Source: Symmachiella dynata
GTDB taxonomy: Bacteria > Planctomycetota > Planctomycetia > Planctomycetales > Planctomycetaceae
Length of the DNA stretch: 64,000 bases
Assembly (NCBI RefSeq): GCF_007747995.1
Contig: NZ_CP036276.1
Location: 310,001 to 374,000 of the forward strand
Reading direction: 5' to 3'
The notes under the pieces were generated by a model that saw nothing but the letters and a program-made list of their open reading frames with translations, was not told the origin of the DNA and ran no database searches. A program made the position numbers and the translations under genes. Below, piece by piece: positions 18,306 through 27,132 of the stretch (positions are counted from its first letter, which is position 1; each line of letters starts with the position of its first letter).

Positions 18306-19349
18306 ATGTCAACGCTCGAATCACCGCCGGTTCACAAACGTCCGAACACGTGGCGGTGGATAGCGCTGGCGATATTATTGCTCGGGGCGGTTGTGGTGGT
18401 GAAAGTGGTGATTCCCGTTTATCGACAAGAACGGGCGATTGCAAAAATCGAGTCGGCTGGATTTGGGACAATTGTGCAAAGCGAGCGTATTGGGCCGGAT
18501 TGGTTGTGGAAGGACGTTGCGCCGGCTCGTTGGAGGGGCTTCGACCGCGTTAATGAAATCACACAGCCGCGTTTTATTGGTTTCACGATGAGCATGATGA
18601 TAATGAATGAATACATCGGAAAACCTCGACGGCTGTGCGAAATTACTTATTCAGGCGTGCCTAAGATTGATCTTGTTGCCGCCGACTTGCAAGCCGTTTC
18701 CGGTCCGAGCCTACGCGAACTCGATTTGCGACACATGAGGGTTCAGCCAACAATTTTGGACGGCTCCTCCGATGCTACCAACCTAGAATATCTGGACCTA
18801 GCGGCGACGAACATCGATGACCACTCGCTCAAGCAGATCTCGCAATTCGATAACCTCAAATTCTTGTACTTGGAAAAGACCAAAATCACAGGCGCCGGTT
18901 TGAACTATCTTGGCAAATTGACATCTTTGCAGGAACTGGCGCTCGATGACACAGACATTTCGGATTCAGGGCTTCTAACCCTCGGAAACCTTCACGATCT
19001 CCGCAAGTTATGGTTGTCGAATACAAAAATCACGGACGACGGTTTGCGCGCATTGGAGAAAATGCCACATTTGGAGATCCTTGACTTGACTGGAACGAAC
19101 GCCACTGACGCGGGGGTGCGGAAGTTCGTATCCAATCACACGTCGAAACTCGCCGCTCTTAGGAGTCTGTTTCTGTACAACACTCGAATCACGGATCAGT
19201 TGCTCCCTCATCTAAGGGGTCTCGGTAAGCTTGAGTATCTTGATCTCAACGGAACAGCGGTCACTTGGAAAGGCATCAGGACTTTGGAGGAAAAAATACC
19301 AGGGTGTGAAATCCAAGGTGGACTCTCCACAACACTCTTCACCAAATAA
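18306..19349 (+). CDS. Leucine-rich repeat protein with N-terminal membrane anchor
   Basis: This 347-residue protein has an N-terminal helix (about residues 17-38, WIALAILLLGAVVVVKVVIP) and at least six LRR units from about residue 145. Examples are LEYLDLAATNIDDHSLKQIS, LKFLYLEKTKITGAGLNYLG, LQELALDDTDISDSGLLTLG and LRKLWLSNTKITDDGLRALE. The 24-residue period and the T-x-I-(T/S)-D-x-G-L pattern are typical of planctomycete LRR proteins. ATG at 18306 with CAGGA upstream is favoured over the upstream TTG. The protein is probably anchored in the cytoplasmic membrane with the LRR solenoid outside. The ligand is unknown. Confidence 0.85.
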   Translation: MSTLESPPVHKRPNTWRWIALAILLLGAVVVVKVVIPVYRQERAIAKIESAGFGTIVQSERIGPDWLWKDVAPARWRGFDRVNEITQPRFIGFTMSMMIMNEYIGKPRRLCEITYSGVPKIDLVAADLQAVSGPSLRELDLRHMRVQPTILDGSSDATNLEYLDLAATNIDDHSLKQISQFDNLKFLYLEKTKITGAGLNYLGKLTSLQELALDDTDISDSGLLTLGNLHDLRKLWLSNTKITDDGLRALEKMPHLEILDLTGTNATDAGVRKFVSNHTSKLAALRSLFLYNTRITDQLLPHLRGLGKLEYLDLNGTAVTWKGIRTLEEKIPGCEIQGGLSTTLFTK

Positions 19350-19547
19350 CCTTCGAATACGGGTACAGACTTTATATCCTCCAAGCGCAAAGGTTCAACA
19401 CGTTTCGATCTCTTGGCCTCAAAAGCCACCGAACAGGGATTGCTCGAAAATCGGGTTTGTCTCATAATACCGGCGCGCAGGTGCGCTCAGGTTGCGCGGC
19501 TGCACCGATTCACGCCTACTCCCCATCATCTGCAACAGGAGACTGCG

Positions 19548-20474
<927 letters not shown>

Positions 20475-20499
20475 TTCCGCACAGAGATCTACAAACTCC

Positions 20500-20534
20500 A
20501 CGGCCCCGTGATAAAATCGCGGGGCCGTTTTTTT
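20500..20534 (+). terminator. Rho-independent terminator after cysK
   Basis: ACGGCCCCG (20500-20508) and CGGGGCCGT (20520-20528) form a nine-base GC-rich stem with an eleven-base loop, followed by seven Ts. It lies 26 bp after the cysK stop. Confidence 0.9.
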
Positions 20535-20634
20535 GTCGGTCGGTTTGGGTGTGGTGCGTGAAGGTGGTATTTGTTTCTGTTATACTCGGAGGCACTTTTC
20601 CGGCTTTCACACCTTAGAAACACTGAACCATCCG

Positions 20635-21774
20635 ATGAAATTTGAAACGCGTTGCGTCCATACGGGCGTCTACAAAGACGAATCTTACAACAGCGCCACC
20701 ACGCCGATTTATCCCACCTCAACGTTCGTTTGGGACGCCGTCGACAAGAACCGCGGCTATGACTACACCCGCAGCGGAAATCCCACGCGGCGGGCCTTGG
20801 AAGAAAATATCACGTCGCTGGAAGGGGGCATCGATTGCCGCTGCGTGGCGACCGGCATGGCGGCCATTACCACGGCGCTACAACTTTTCACGCCGGGCGA
20901 TCATATTATTTCCGGCGACGATATCTATGGCGGCACGTTTCGCTTGTTTCACAATGTGCTCTCTGAGCGGGGGCTGGAATTTACGTTCGTCAAGATGACC
21001 GATCTGGATGCAGTACGCGCGGCTGTGCGGCCGGAGACCAAATGCATTTGGATTGAGACCCCCAGCAATCCCCTGATGAACATCATCGACATGGCAGCCG
21101 TGGCGGAGATCGCCAAGCAGGCGGGCGCAATTTCTATTGCCGACAATACCTTCATGTCACCCTACTTTCAACGGCCGTTTGAATTCGGTGTCGATATCAT
21201 CGTGCACTCGATGACCAAGTATCTCAACGGCCATTCCGATGTCGTCGGCGGTTGCGTGGTGACGCGCGATGAGCAACTGGCGGAGCGGGTTAACTATCTA
21301 CAAAATGCGATGGGCATGGGCTGTTCGCCGTTTGATGCCTGGCTAGTGTTGCGGGGAATTAAAACCCTCGCGCCGCGGATGCAGGCGCATCAGCGCGGCG
21401 CTACGGCCTTGGCGGAAATGCTGCATGAACATCCGGCGATCGAGCGGGTCTATTACCCCGGCTTGCCGTCGCATCCCGGTCACGAATTGGCCAAAAAACA
21501 AATGACCGGCTTCGGCGGCATGCTCAGCGTCGACGTCAAAGGAGGCCGCGCAGTCGCCGAGCGGTTGGTGACGAAGACGGAATTGTTCTTGTTGGCCGAA
21601 TCGTTGGGCGGAACGGAATCATTAATTGAATACCCGGCGGAAATGAGCCACGCCTCCATGACGCCCGCAGCACGATTGGCCGCCGGCATTGGCGAAAACA
21701 CGGTACGGATTTCCGTGGGGATCGAACACCCGGATGATCTCATTGCGGATATGCGGCAGGCACTGGAAGCATAA
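20635..21774 (+). CDS. Cys/Met metabolism PLP enzyme (cystathionine gamma-synthase/lyase family)
   Basis: This 379-residue fold-type I enzyme has the family landmarks MKFETRCVHTG at the N-terminus, YDYTRSGNPTRRALE, TGMAAITTALQLFTPGDHII, and the PLP lysine in HSMTKYLNGHSDVVGG (about residue 195). The C-terminal segment LAESLGGTESLIEYPAEMSH matches cystathionine gamma-synthase and gamma-lyase. It belongs to the trans-sulfuration branch linking cysteine and homocysteine. Synthase, lyase and O-acylhomoserine sulfhydrylase activities cannot be separated by eye. It lies downstream of cysK but beyond a terminator, with a TATACT -10-like box at 20581. ATG at 20635 is the first start with a normal family N-terminus. 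Confidence 0.88.
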   Translation: MKFETRCVHTGVYKDESYNSATTPIYPTSTFVWDAVDKNRGYDYTRSGNPTRRALEENITSLEGGIDCRCVATGMAAITTALQLFTPGDHIISGDDIYGGTFRLFHNVLSERGLEFTFVKMTDLDAVRAAVRPETKCIWIETPSNPLMNIIDMAAVAEIAKQAGAISIADNTFMSPYFQRPFEFGVDIIVHSMTKYLNGHSDVVGGCVVTRDEQLAERVNYLQNAMGMGCSPFDAWLVLRGIKTLAPRMQAHQRGATALAEMLHEHPAIERVYYPGLPSHPGHELAKKQMTGFGGMLSVDVKGGRAVAERLVTKTELFLLAESLGGTESLIEYPAEMSHASMTPAARLAAGIGENTVRISVGIEHPDDLIADMRQALEA

Positions 21775-21788
21775 TCACAAGCTTCGGA

Positions 21789-21857
21789 GGTCATGCTGTG
21801 CATGACGTCGTTAGTAAGCAGGCCAAACTTTCGCGATTCGTCATGCACAGCATGACC
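21789..21857. repeat. Inverted pair of GTCATGCACAGCATGAC palindromes
   Basis: GGTCATGCTGTGCATGACG (21789-21807) and its exact reverse complement CGTCATGCACAGCATGACC (21839-21857) are separated by 31 bases. Each arm is itself palindromic, so cruciform or alternative hairpins are possible. The element fills the gap before the enolase-superfamily gene and belongs to the family also seen at 5527 and 42710. Confidence 0.85.
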
Positions 21858-21898
21858 TACCGATCTTAAAGAGTACGCATGACGACCAAGATGAATTC

Positions 21899-23014
21899 AT
21901 GAAAATCGCAAAAATCGAAACCTACCCCGTCCAGATTCCCCTCAAACCCCAGCGGCGTATGAAGTCGTCACTCGGGCAGCACAATGTGTCGCCCTACTTG
22001 ATCGTCAAGGTGGTGACGGACACCGGTCTTGAAGGGGTCGGCGAAGCGACCGTCATGCCGCGGTGGAGTGGAGAAACGGTGTGGAGCGCCGAAGCGCTCG
22101 TCAAACATATTCTGGCCCCCCAACTGATTGGCCGCGACCCGGAGGACATTCCCGGATTGGCCTATGCGATGGATCGCACGGCGCAACACAACTGGTTTAC
22201 GAAATCCGCGATTGAAATGGCCTGCTGGGACATCAACGGCAAGGCGGCCGGCAAGCCGGTCTATGAATTGCTCGGAGGAGCGGTGCGACCGTTGACGTTT
22301 CGCTGCCGGTTTTCGTTGGGGGCGTATGAACCGGATCGTGCGCGACGGCGGGCGGAGGAACTGGTTGCGGAAGGCTTTGAGACGATTAAGGTCAAAGTCG
22401 GCGGAGACCCGGCCTCTGATATCGAACGTGTGCGAATCGTCCGTGAGGTCGCCGGTCCGGATCGCGATATCGTCATCGATGCCAACTGCGGTTGGGATGC
22501 CGAGACGGCGATTTCAGCTTGTCACGAGATGCGGGACCTGAATATCGATGTGTTTGAGCAACCCACGCCCGACGGCGACTATGCCGCCTTGGCCCGCGTT
22601 CGCCGCAAAATCGAACCGGAAGTGATGGCCGACGACATTTGCTTCAACATGATTCATGCCCAAGAGTTGATCCGCAACGATTGTTGCGATGTGATCAGCC
22701 TGTATCCCGGTAAGCAGGGGGGCATTCAAAAGTGCGTCGATATCATTGAATTCGCCGAAGCAAACGGCGTCGCCTGCAGTATTGGCTCCAACCTGGAATG
22801 GGACATTGCCACCGCCGCTATGGGGCATGTGATTGTCGCCTGCCAAAACATGCAGGTCGAAAAATACCCCGGCGACGTGCTGGGGCCCGACTATCACGAA
22901 GTTCGTATCGCCAAGAACCCCATTCAAATCGAAGGCCCGCTGGTCACCATCACCGATGCGCCCGGCTTGGGCATCGATGTCGATTGGGACGTCGTCGAAC
23001 AACACCGCATGTAA
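21899..23014 (+). CDS. Mandelate racemase/muconate lactonizing enzyme family (enolase superfamily)
   Basis: This 371-residue enolase-superfamily enzyme has the N-terminal capping domain (residues 1-125) and a TIM barrel. Visible catalytic elements are the KxK motif in ETIKVKVGG (about residue 165), metal ligands in VIDANCGWD, VFEQPTPDGD and VMADDICFN, and a strand-6 lysine in SLYPGKQGGIQK. This pattern is that of the MLE/dipeptide-epimerase subgroup, in which lysines on opposite faces abstract a proton from a carbon next to a carboxylate. The sugar-acid dehydratase subgroup looks less likely. The substrate is unknown. The ATG at 21899 fits the family start MKIAKIETYPVQIPL. Confidence 0.85.
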   Translation: MKIAKIETYPVQIPLKPQRRMKSSLGQHNVSPYLIVKVVTDTGLEGVGEATVMPRWSGETVWSAEALVKHILAPQLIGRDPEDIPGLAYAMDRTAQHNWFTKSAIEMACWDINGKAAGKPVYELLGGAVRPLTFRCRFSLGAYEPDRARRRAEELVAEGFETIKVKVGGDPASDIERVRIVREVAGPDRDIVIDANCGWDAETAISACHEMRDLNIDVFEQPTPDGDYAALARVRRKIEPEVMADDICFNMIHAQELIRNDCCDVISLYPGKQGGIQKCVDIIEFAEANGVACSIGSNLEWDIATAAMGHVIVACQNMQVEKYPGDVLGPDYHEVRIAKNPIQIEGPLVTITDAPGLGIDVDWDVVEQHRM

Positions 23015-23068
23015 CGATCGTTCGCGCGGCGCTCGTCATTCTGCCCAGTTGGAACGCACCCCTTCGGG

Positions 23069-24472
23069 TTATTGCCCTCCCATCGGGGGGCGGGGTTCGA
23101 GGTATTTTAACCGTTTTTGAATGCCGATGTTCACGCTTTGATAGCGGGTCGACAATTTTCCAGCATTGAACAATTCCGCACGAATATTTTCGATGTCGTC
23201 CATTCCGATCGCATTGGTAAAGATCGGTAGCAAATATTGCTTGCCCAACTTCGAGAGTTGGAATCGCTTCGCATCGTAAAATGCCGGGTGCACTTGGCGG
23301 GCGTGGATCAGTTGCCATTTGTCGCGGAGGATATTGGCTTCGATCGAATCCAACTGAAAGCCGTGTTCGCTGGACCATTGCAAAGTCGCCACGCAATTAT
23401 TGCGTCCCTCGGCCAACAGTTCGATTGCTTTGCCGCCGAGTTGTGAACCGTAAAATCGGTCAAACAAGATCGGCCGGCCACCCCGTTGGGTGTGACCCAG
23501 TTTCCGGGTAAAGATCGCCGACGCAGCTGTTTCATGCCGCTGGCGGGCCGTGAAGAATTCGTTCCCCATCGATTCGTCGAGCATATCTTTGAGGTGTTCG
23601 GCCGCACCACTGAACAGCACATTGCCCGCGGGGTCAAAGGTCTTCTTCTTCGCTCCCAACGGTTGGCCGTCCGCATCGCGGACCCCTTCTCCAATGACAA
23701 TCACCACATGTTTCTGCAAGTCGTATAACTCACGGACGCGTTGCGTCAATCGTTCAAACTCGATTGGAAACTCCGGCATCAACACAATGTCTGGTTGTCC
23801 GTAAGCTGAACCGAGTGCGATGAAGCCCGAGTCGCGGCCCATGACCTCGACAATCGCAATGCGGCGATGTCCTTCGGCCGTGGTGCGGATCCGTTCAATC
23901 CCGCCCGCGGCGACATAGACAGCTGTGGCGTACCCCGGCGTGACGTAGTTAATCATCTCGTCGAGATTCAGGTCAGGATGCCCCTGTTTTTTCTCATAGC
24001 GGAATTTTCCAGGGGTCTCGGTCTCAACGCGCGACCATTCATTCGGCTCGTCAAGATAATTCAGGCCCAAGTCGTTGTCGATAGTTTTCGGGGCCAGCAC
24101 GCAGGGGAACCGCTCCGACAAGGGTTGCATACCGTTGAGCGTGCCGTCACCACCGATGCAGATCAAGCCGTCAACTCCCAGACGCTGCAATCGGCTGGCG
24201 ACGAGGTCGACTGACTCCTTATCATTGGGGTCGACATAGGCCCGCGAAGCCCCCAAAATTGTCCCGCCCAAACACGGGTCCAATTCTGGAATGGTGCTGA
24301 ACAGTGGGTTCAGCACCAAATGTGGGACGTGTGTACTGAGCACGCCGTAGAAGCCGCGTATAATTCCTACGACTTCGATTTTGAGAGCATTGGCCCGCTC
24401 CACCGCACCATAAATCGTAGCGTTCAGCGCCGGCGTATCTCCCCCGGCAGTCAATATGGCGATGCGTTTCAT
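23069..24472 (-). CDS. 6-phosphofructokinase family enzyme
   Basis: This 467-residue PfkA-superfamily enzyme phosphorylates fructose 6-phosphate. It begins MKRIAILTAGGDTPALNATI, where the usual GGD-x-PG is GGDTPA. The phosphoryl-donor site reads CIGGDGTLNG and the catalytic loop APKTIDNDLG. MGRDSGF and KLGHTQRGGRP bind the sugar phosphate. Glycine in GGDGT is the ATP-type residue, while lysine in PKTIDND is typical of PPi-dependent and of plant/trypanosome ATP enzymes, so donor specificity is uncertain. The length exceeds the 320-residue E. coli type. It is transcribed convergently with the enolase-superfamily gene and divergently from the HtrA-like protease. Confidence 0.88.
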   Translation of the reverse strand: MKRIAILTAGGDTPALNATIYGAVERANALKIEVVGIIRGFYGVLSTHVPHLVLNPLFSTIPELDPCLGGTILGASRAYVDPNDKESVDLVASRLQRLGVDGLICIGGDGTLNGMQPLSERFPCVLAPKTIDNDLGLNYLDEPNEWSRVETETPGKFRYEKKQGHPDLNLDEMINYVTPGYATAVYVAAGGIERIRTTAEGHRRIAIVEVMGRDSGFIALGSAYGQPDIVLMPEFPIEFERLTQRVRELYDLQKHVVIVIGEGVRDADGQPLGAKKKTFDPAGNVLFSGAAEHLKDMLDESMGNEFFTARQRHETAASAIFTRKLGHTQRGGRPILFDRFYGSQLGGKAIELLAEGRNNCVATLQWSSEHGFQLDSIEANILRDKWQLIHARQVHPAFYDAKRFQLSKLGKQYLLPIFTNAIGMDDIENIRAELFNAGKLSTRYQSVNIGIQKRLKYLEPRPPMGGQ

Positions 24473-24625
24473 GGGCGATTCTCCTCGTTGTCGATTCGTC
24501 GTTATTGCTTAAATCGAAAGGCCTTGAGTCTAGACGCAAGACGAGATATACCACGCGGAGCGAAATGAGGGCAGGGTAAAACCTTGCAAATTTTTCGGAT
24601 CGGTTTTTGATTGAGGATACGAATC

Positions 24626-25780
24626 ATGAAACAGATGACAACGTGCCTACTTTCCGCAGTCGTCGGAAGTGTTCTGACTGTCGGTTTACTTCAAACGCCA
24701 TCAAGCATTGCGATTCAGGCAGAGGATCAGCCGCCGTTGCTCGCTCCGCGCGCCCAGCGGCCCAACAAACTTCCGCAGGAAGAGCTCACACCCGATGAAG
24801 AGATCAACGTCAGTATCTATGAACGCGTCAATAAATGCGTGGTGAATATCACGACCAAAACGCCGAACGTGGACCCGTTTTTTATGACACAATCCGAATC
24901 CGAAGGAGCCGGGTCGGGAAGCGTGCTCAATAAAGAAGGGCACATCCTCACCAACTTTCACGTGATTCAAGATGCCAGCCGCGCCATCGTCACCCTCTAC
25001 GACGGCAAGTCCTACCCCGCGACGCTGGTTGGCGCCGACCCTGTGAATGACGTGGCTGTGATCAAGATCGATGCCCCGCCCGAAACGTTGATCCCCGTCT
25101 CATTCGGTGATTCAGGCCGATTAAAAGTTGGGATGCGTGTGATCGCCATTGGGAATCCTTTTGGATTAGAGCGAACGCTGACGACCGGGGTCATTTCGAG
25201 TTTAAACCGCTCACTGAGAATCCGGCGTCGCACAATTACCTCGATCATACAAACCGATGCGGCGATCAATCCGGGAAGTTCCGGCGGCCCGCTGTTAGAT
25301 ACCCGCGGGCGGTTGATCGGGATGAACACAGCCATCGCCAGTTCGGTTGGCCAAAGCGCAGGAATCGGTTTCGCAATTCCTTCGCGCTTGATCGAACGCA
25401 TCATCCCCCAACTGATTATGAACGGCCGCGTGATTCGCGGTGATATCGGCATTAGCCGCGTTTATGAGACGGATGAGGGACTGTTGATAGAAAAACTTGT
25501 CCCCAATGGCCCGGCGGATCGTGCCGGTCTGCAAGGTCCGAAAATTATTCGCCGGCAAGACGGATTCTTCGTCTTGCAAAAAATCGACCGGTCCGCTGCC
25601 GACGTCATCGTTGCTGTCAACGGCAAGAAGACCCCCACAGCCGAAGAGTTTTTGACCATCGTCGAACGTCATAAACCGGGCGAAACCGTGGAACTGACAA
25701 TTCTCCGCCAAGGCCGGACCGCGCACGTCAAAGTCCAGTTAGGCGGCGATGATCAGGAGAAACGGAACCATTCGATTTGA
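24626..25780 (+). CDS. HtrA/DegP-like trypsin family serine protease with PDZ domain
   Basis: This 384-residue exported protease has a hydrophobic N-terminus (residues 7-24) and an S1C protease domain with a complete triad: His112 in TNFHVIQ, Asp142 in VNDVAVIKID and Ser219 in NPGSSGGPLLD. A single PDZ domain follows (from about residue 285, DIGISRVYETDEGLLIEKLV). One PDZ makes it DegS-like or a short HtrA. ATG at 24626 is preferred because GAGGA lies eight bases upstream; the longer frame uses a TTG without a ribosome site. It probably works in envelope protein quality control. No neighbouring sigma factor or regulator is seen. Confidence 0.9.
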   Translation: MKQMTTCLLSAVVGSVLTVGLLQTPSSIAIQAEDQPPLLAPRAQRPNKLPQEELTPDEEINVSIYERVNKCVVNITTKTPNVDPFFMTQSESEGAGSGSVLNKEGHILTNFHVIQDASRAIVTLYDGKSYPATLVGADPVNDVAVIKIDAPPETLIPVSFGDSGRLKVGMRVIAIGNPFGLERTLTTGVISSLNRSLRIRRRTITSIIQTDAAINPGSSGGPLLDTRGRLIGMNTAIASSVGQSAGIGFAIPSRLIERIIPQLIMNGRVIRGDIGISRVYETDEGLLIEKLVPNGPADRAGLQGPKIIRRQDGFFVLQKIDRSAADVIVAVNGKKTPTAEEFLTIVERHKPGETVELTILRQGRTAHVKVQLGGDDQEKRNHSI

Positions 25781-25796
25781 AGTTGGTTGGTTAAGA

Positions 25797-25915
25797 GTGG
25801 CCGGTGGCTAGTGGCCGGTGGCCAGAAAAGAAGGGGGCAGGGGGACAGACCGCTTTCGGTTCCCAAACCCTCAAGCCTGTCCCCCAAGCCTCTGGCCTCA
25901 GGCCGCGGCCATTGA
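25797..25915. repeat. Degenerate intergenic repeats (GTGGCCGGTGGCTAG; CCTCAAGCCTGTCCCCC)
   Basis: GTGGCCGGTGGC occurs twice in tandem at 25799-25824. It is followed by GGGGGACAG and, about 35 bp later, CTGTCCCCC, which can pair. The phrase CCTCAAGCCTG also occurs near 5502 and 5597. A reading frame crosses this stretch but looks artefactual. Confidence 0.5.
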
Positions 25916-26007
25916 CAGCGGGCGTACGGGATGTGAAAGTGTGCAAAGTCTGCCGGTTGGGTAAAATCGGCGGTTGTTTCATTCGTCCGTCGCCGGAAAG
26001 TCAACTC

Positions 26008-26259
26008 GTGAAGTATCGCCCTTATCTGCTCCGCTCACTGTGGGTCGGCGCTGTTTTGTTGCTGTTGTTTCTTGTTGTGCTGTTCGTCTGGCTGGCACTC
26101 AGCAGTTTGGGCGATACCGGCGGTGCGCAAGCAGCCAAGGCGATTACGTTGTCGCTGGCGATCTGTCTCGGGTTTGATCTGATTGGCCTGATCGTCCTGC
26201 TCACGCTTGCGGAATTGGAGCGGACCAAGCCCAACGAACCCGCCGACGAAGGGGATTAG
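26008..26259 (+). CDS. Small two-helix membrane protein (83 aa)
   Basis: A GTG at 26008 with GGAAAG upstream starts a small protein of two strong hydrophobic helices (LWVGAVLLLLFLVVLFVWLA and LAICLGFDLIGLIVLLTLAE) and a charged C-terminal tail. The frame stays open upstream to 25804, but that part runs through repeat DNA and has unlikely composition. The stop overlaps the stop of the convergent CPBP gene by three to four bases. The family is not recognised. Confidence 0.6.
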   Translation: MKYRPYLLRSLWVGAVLLLLFLVVLFVWLALSSLGDTGGAQAAKAITLSLAICLGFDLIGLIVLLTLAELERTKPNEPADEGD

Positions 26260-27089
26260 TCGCCTTGTGGTTCAGGTGGGGCGGCATCGTCGGCAGACGG
26301 CAAATGGGCGGCGAAGATCAAGACCGCCACGGCGACGCCCCAACCGACCGCCATTCCGAGACCACCGGGTGTGCCTTTGAGGAACATCGCTGGATAGACG
26401 TCGGCTGCTACATGAATCAAAACGGCAGCGACCAAGCTTCCCGTTAACTCGCGGGAAAAACCTAGGATCAATCCGGCACTGGTGGTGAAAATTAGTGCCG
26501 ACCAATCCAGTGCGAAACGATCACGTAGCGGGTTAAAGGGGTTGAGCCAATGCCCCATTCCAAAGAGCAGGGCGGTTGCCAAGAGTCCAAAGCCGAAGCG
26601 GACCCGGCCGATGTGGAATCGTCGCACAAAAACGCGATTCCATTCCGCTTGGAAGAAACCACGAAATAACAGCTCTTCTCCGAAGCCCACAAACAAGACC
26701 TGAAACACGACTGTGCTGATCCAATATCCCGCAAGGCGGCTTTGAAGTTCCAGTTGACCGAAGACTGCTTCCAGCACTAATGGGAGCAATGCCAAAGTTG
26801 CTCCACTACACAACCCAATGAGCACGCCTCGCTTGCAGCGTTGACCTGTCAGACCGTATTCGGCCCAACTCCGTTTCAAAGTCAGCGCCGCACAGACGGC
26901 GACGGCGATCATGAGGACGTGTGCGGCGTAGTTCCAATACAGCAACTCCGTTTGCCAGCGTGCGAAGGACGAAACGTCGATCCATTTCACACATACCACG
27001 ATGGCTGCAAATACGATCAGTAGCGCCGCGGCATGCGCGATGCGCCGCGGGGCGGATGCGAGCGCGGGATTATCGGGCGTGTGCGGCAT
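26256..27089 (-). CDS. CPBP family intramembrane metalloprotease
   Basis: This 277-residue polytopic membrane protein (about eight helices) has the CPBP/Abi motifs: EELLFRGFFQAEWNR with the EExxxR signature near residue 140, FGMGHWLNP with the metal-binding histidine, and AAVLIHVAAD near residue 235. These are the Rce1/CAAX-protease-like motifs. Bacterial members process prenylated or other membrane proteins, or confer bacteriocin self-immunity; no substrate is evident here. The stop codon overlaps that of the convergent small membrane gene. Length is normal. Confidence 0.85.
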   Translation of the reverse strand: MPHTPDNPALASAPRRIAHAAALLIVFAAIVVCVKWIDVSSFARWQTELLYWNYAAHVLMIAVAVCAALTLKRSWAEYGLTGQRCKRGVLIGLCSGATLALLPLVLEAVFGQLELQSRLAGYWISTVVFQVLFVGFGEELLFRGFFQAEWNRVFVRRFHIGRVRFGFGLLATALLFGMGHWLNPFNPLRDRFALDWSALIFTTSAGLILGFSRELTGSLVAAVLIHVAADVYPAMFLKGTPGGLGMAVGWGVAVAVLIFAAHLPSADDAAPPEPQGD

Positions 27090-27132
27090 GATGTCCCTCT
27101 ACAATGTGCTCGGGAGATAACATCCGCAACAG

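Noticed and set aside
20535-20634. Possible SAM or other riboswitch before the Cys/Met PLP gene
   Set aside because: The leader is too short and lacks the conserved helices of known SAM riboswitches; only a TATACT box is seen.
25804-26007. N-terminal extension of the small membrane gene
   Set aside because: It runs through tandem repeat DNA; a GTG at 26008 with GGAAAG upstream gives a normal small membrane protein.
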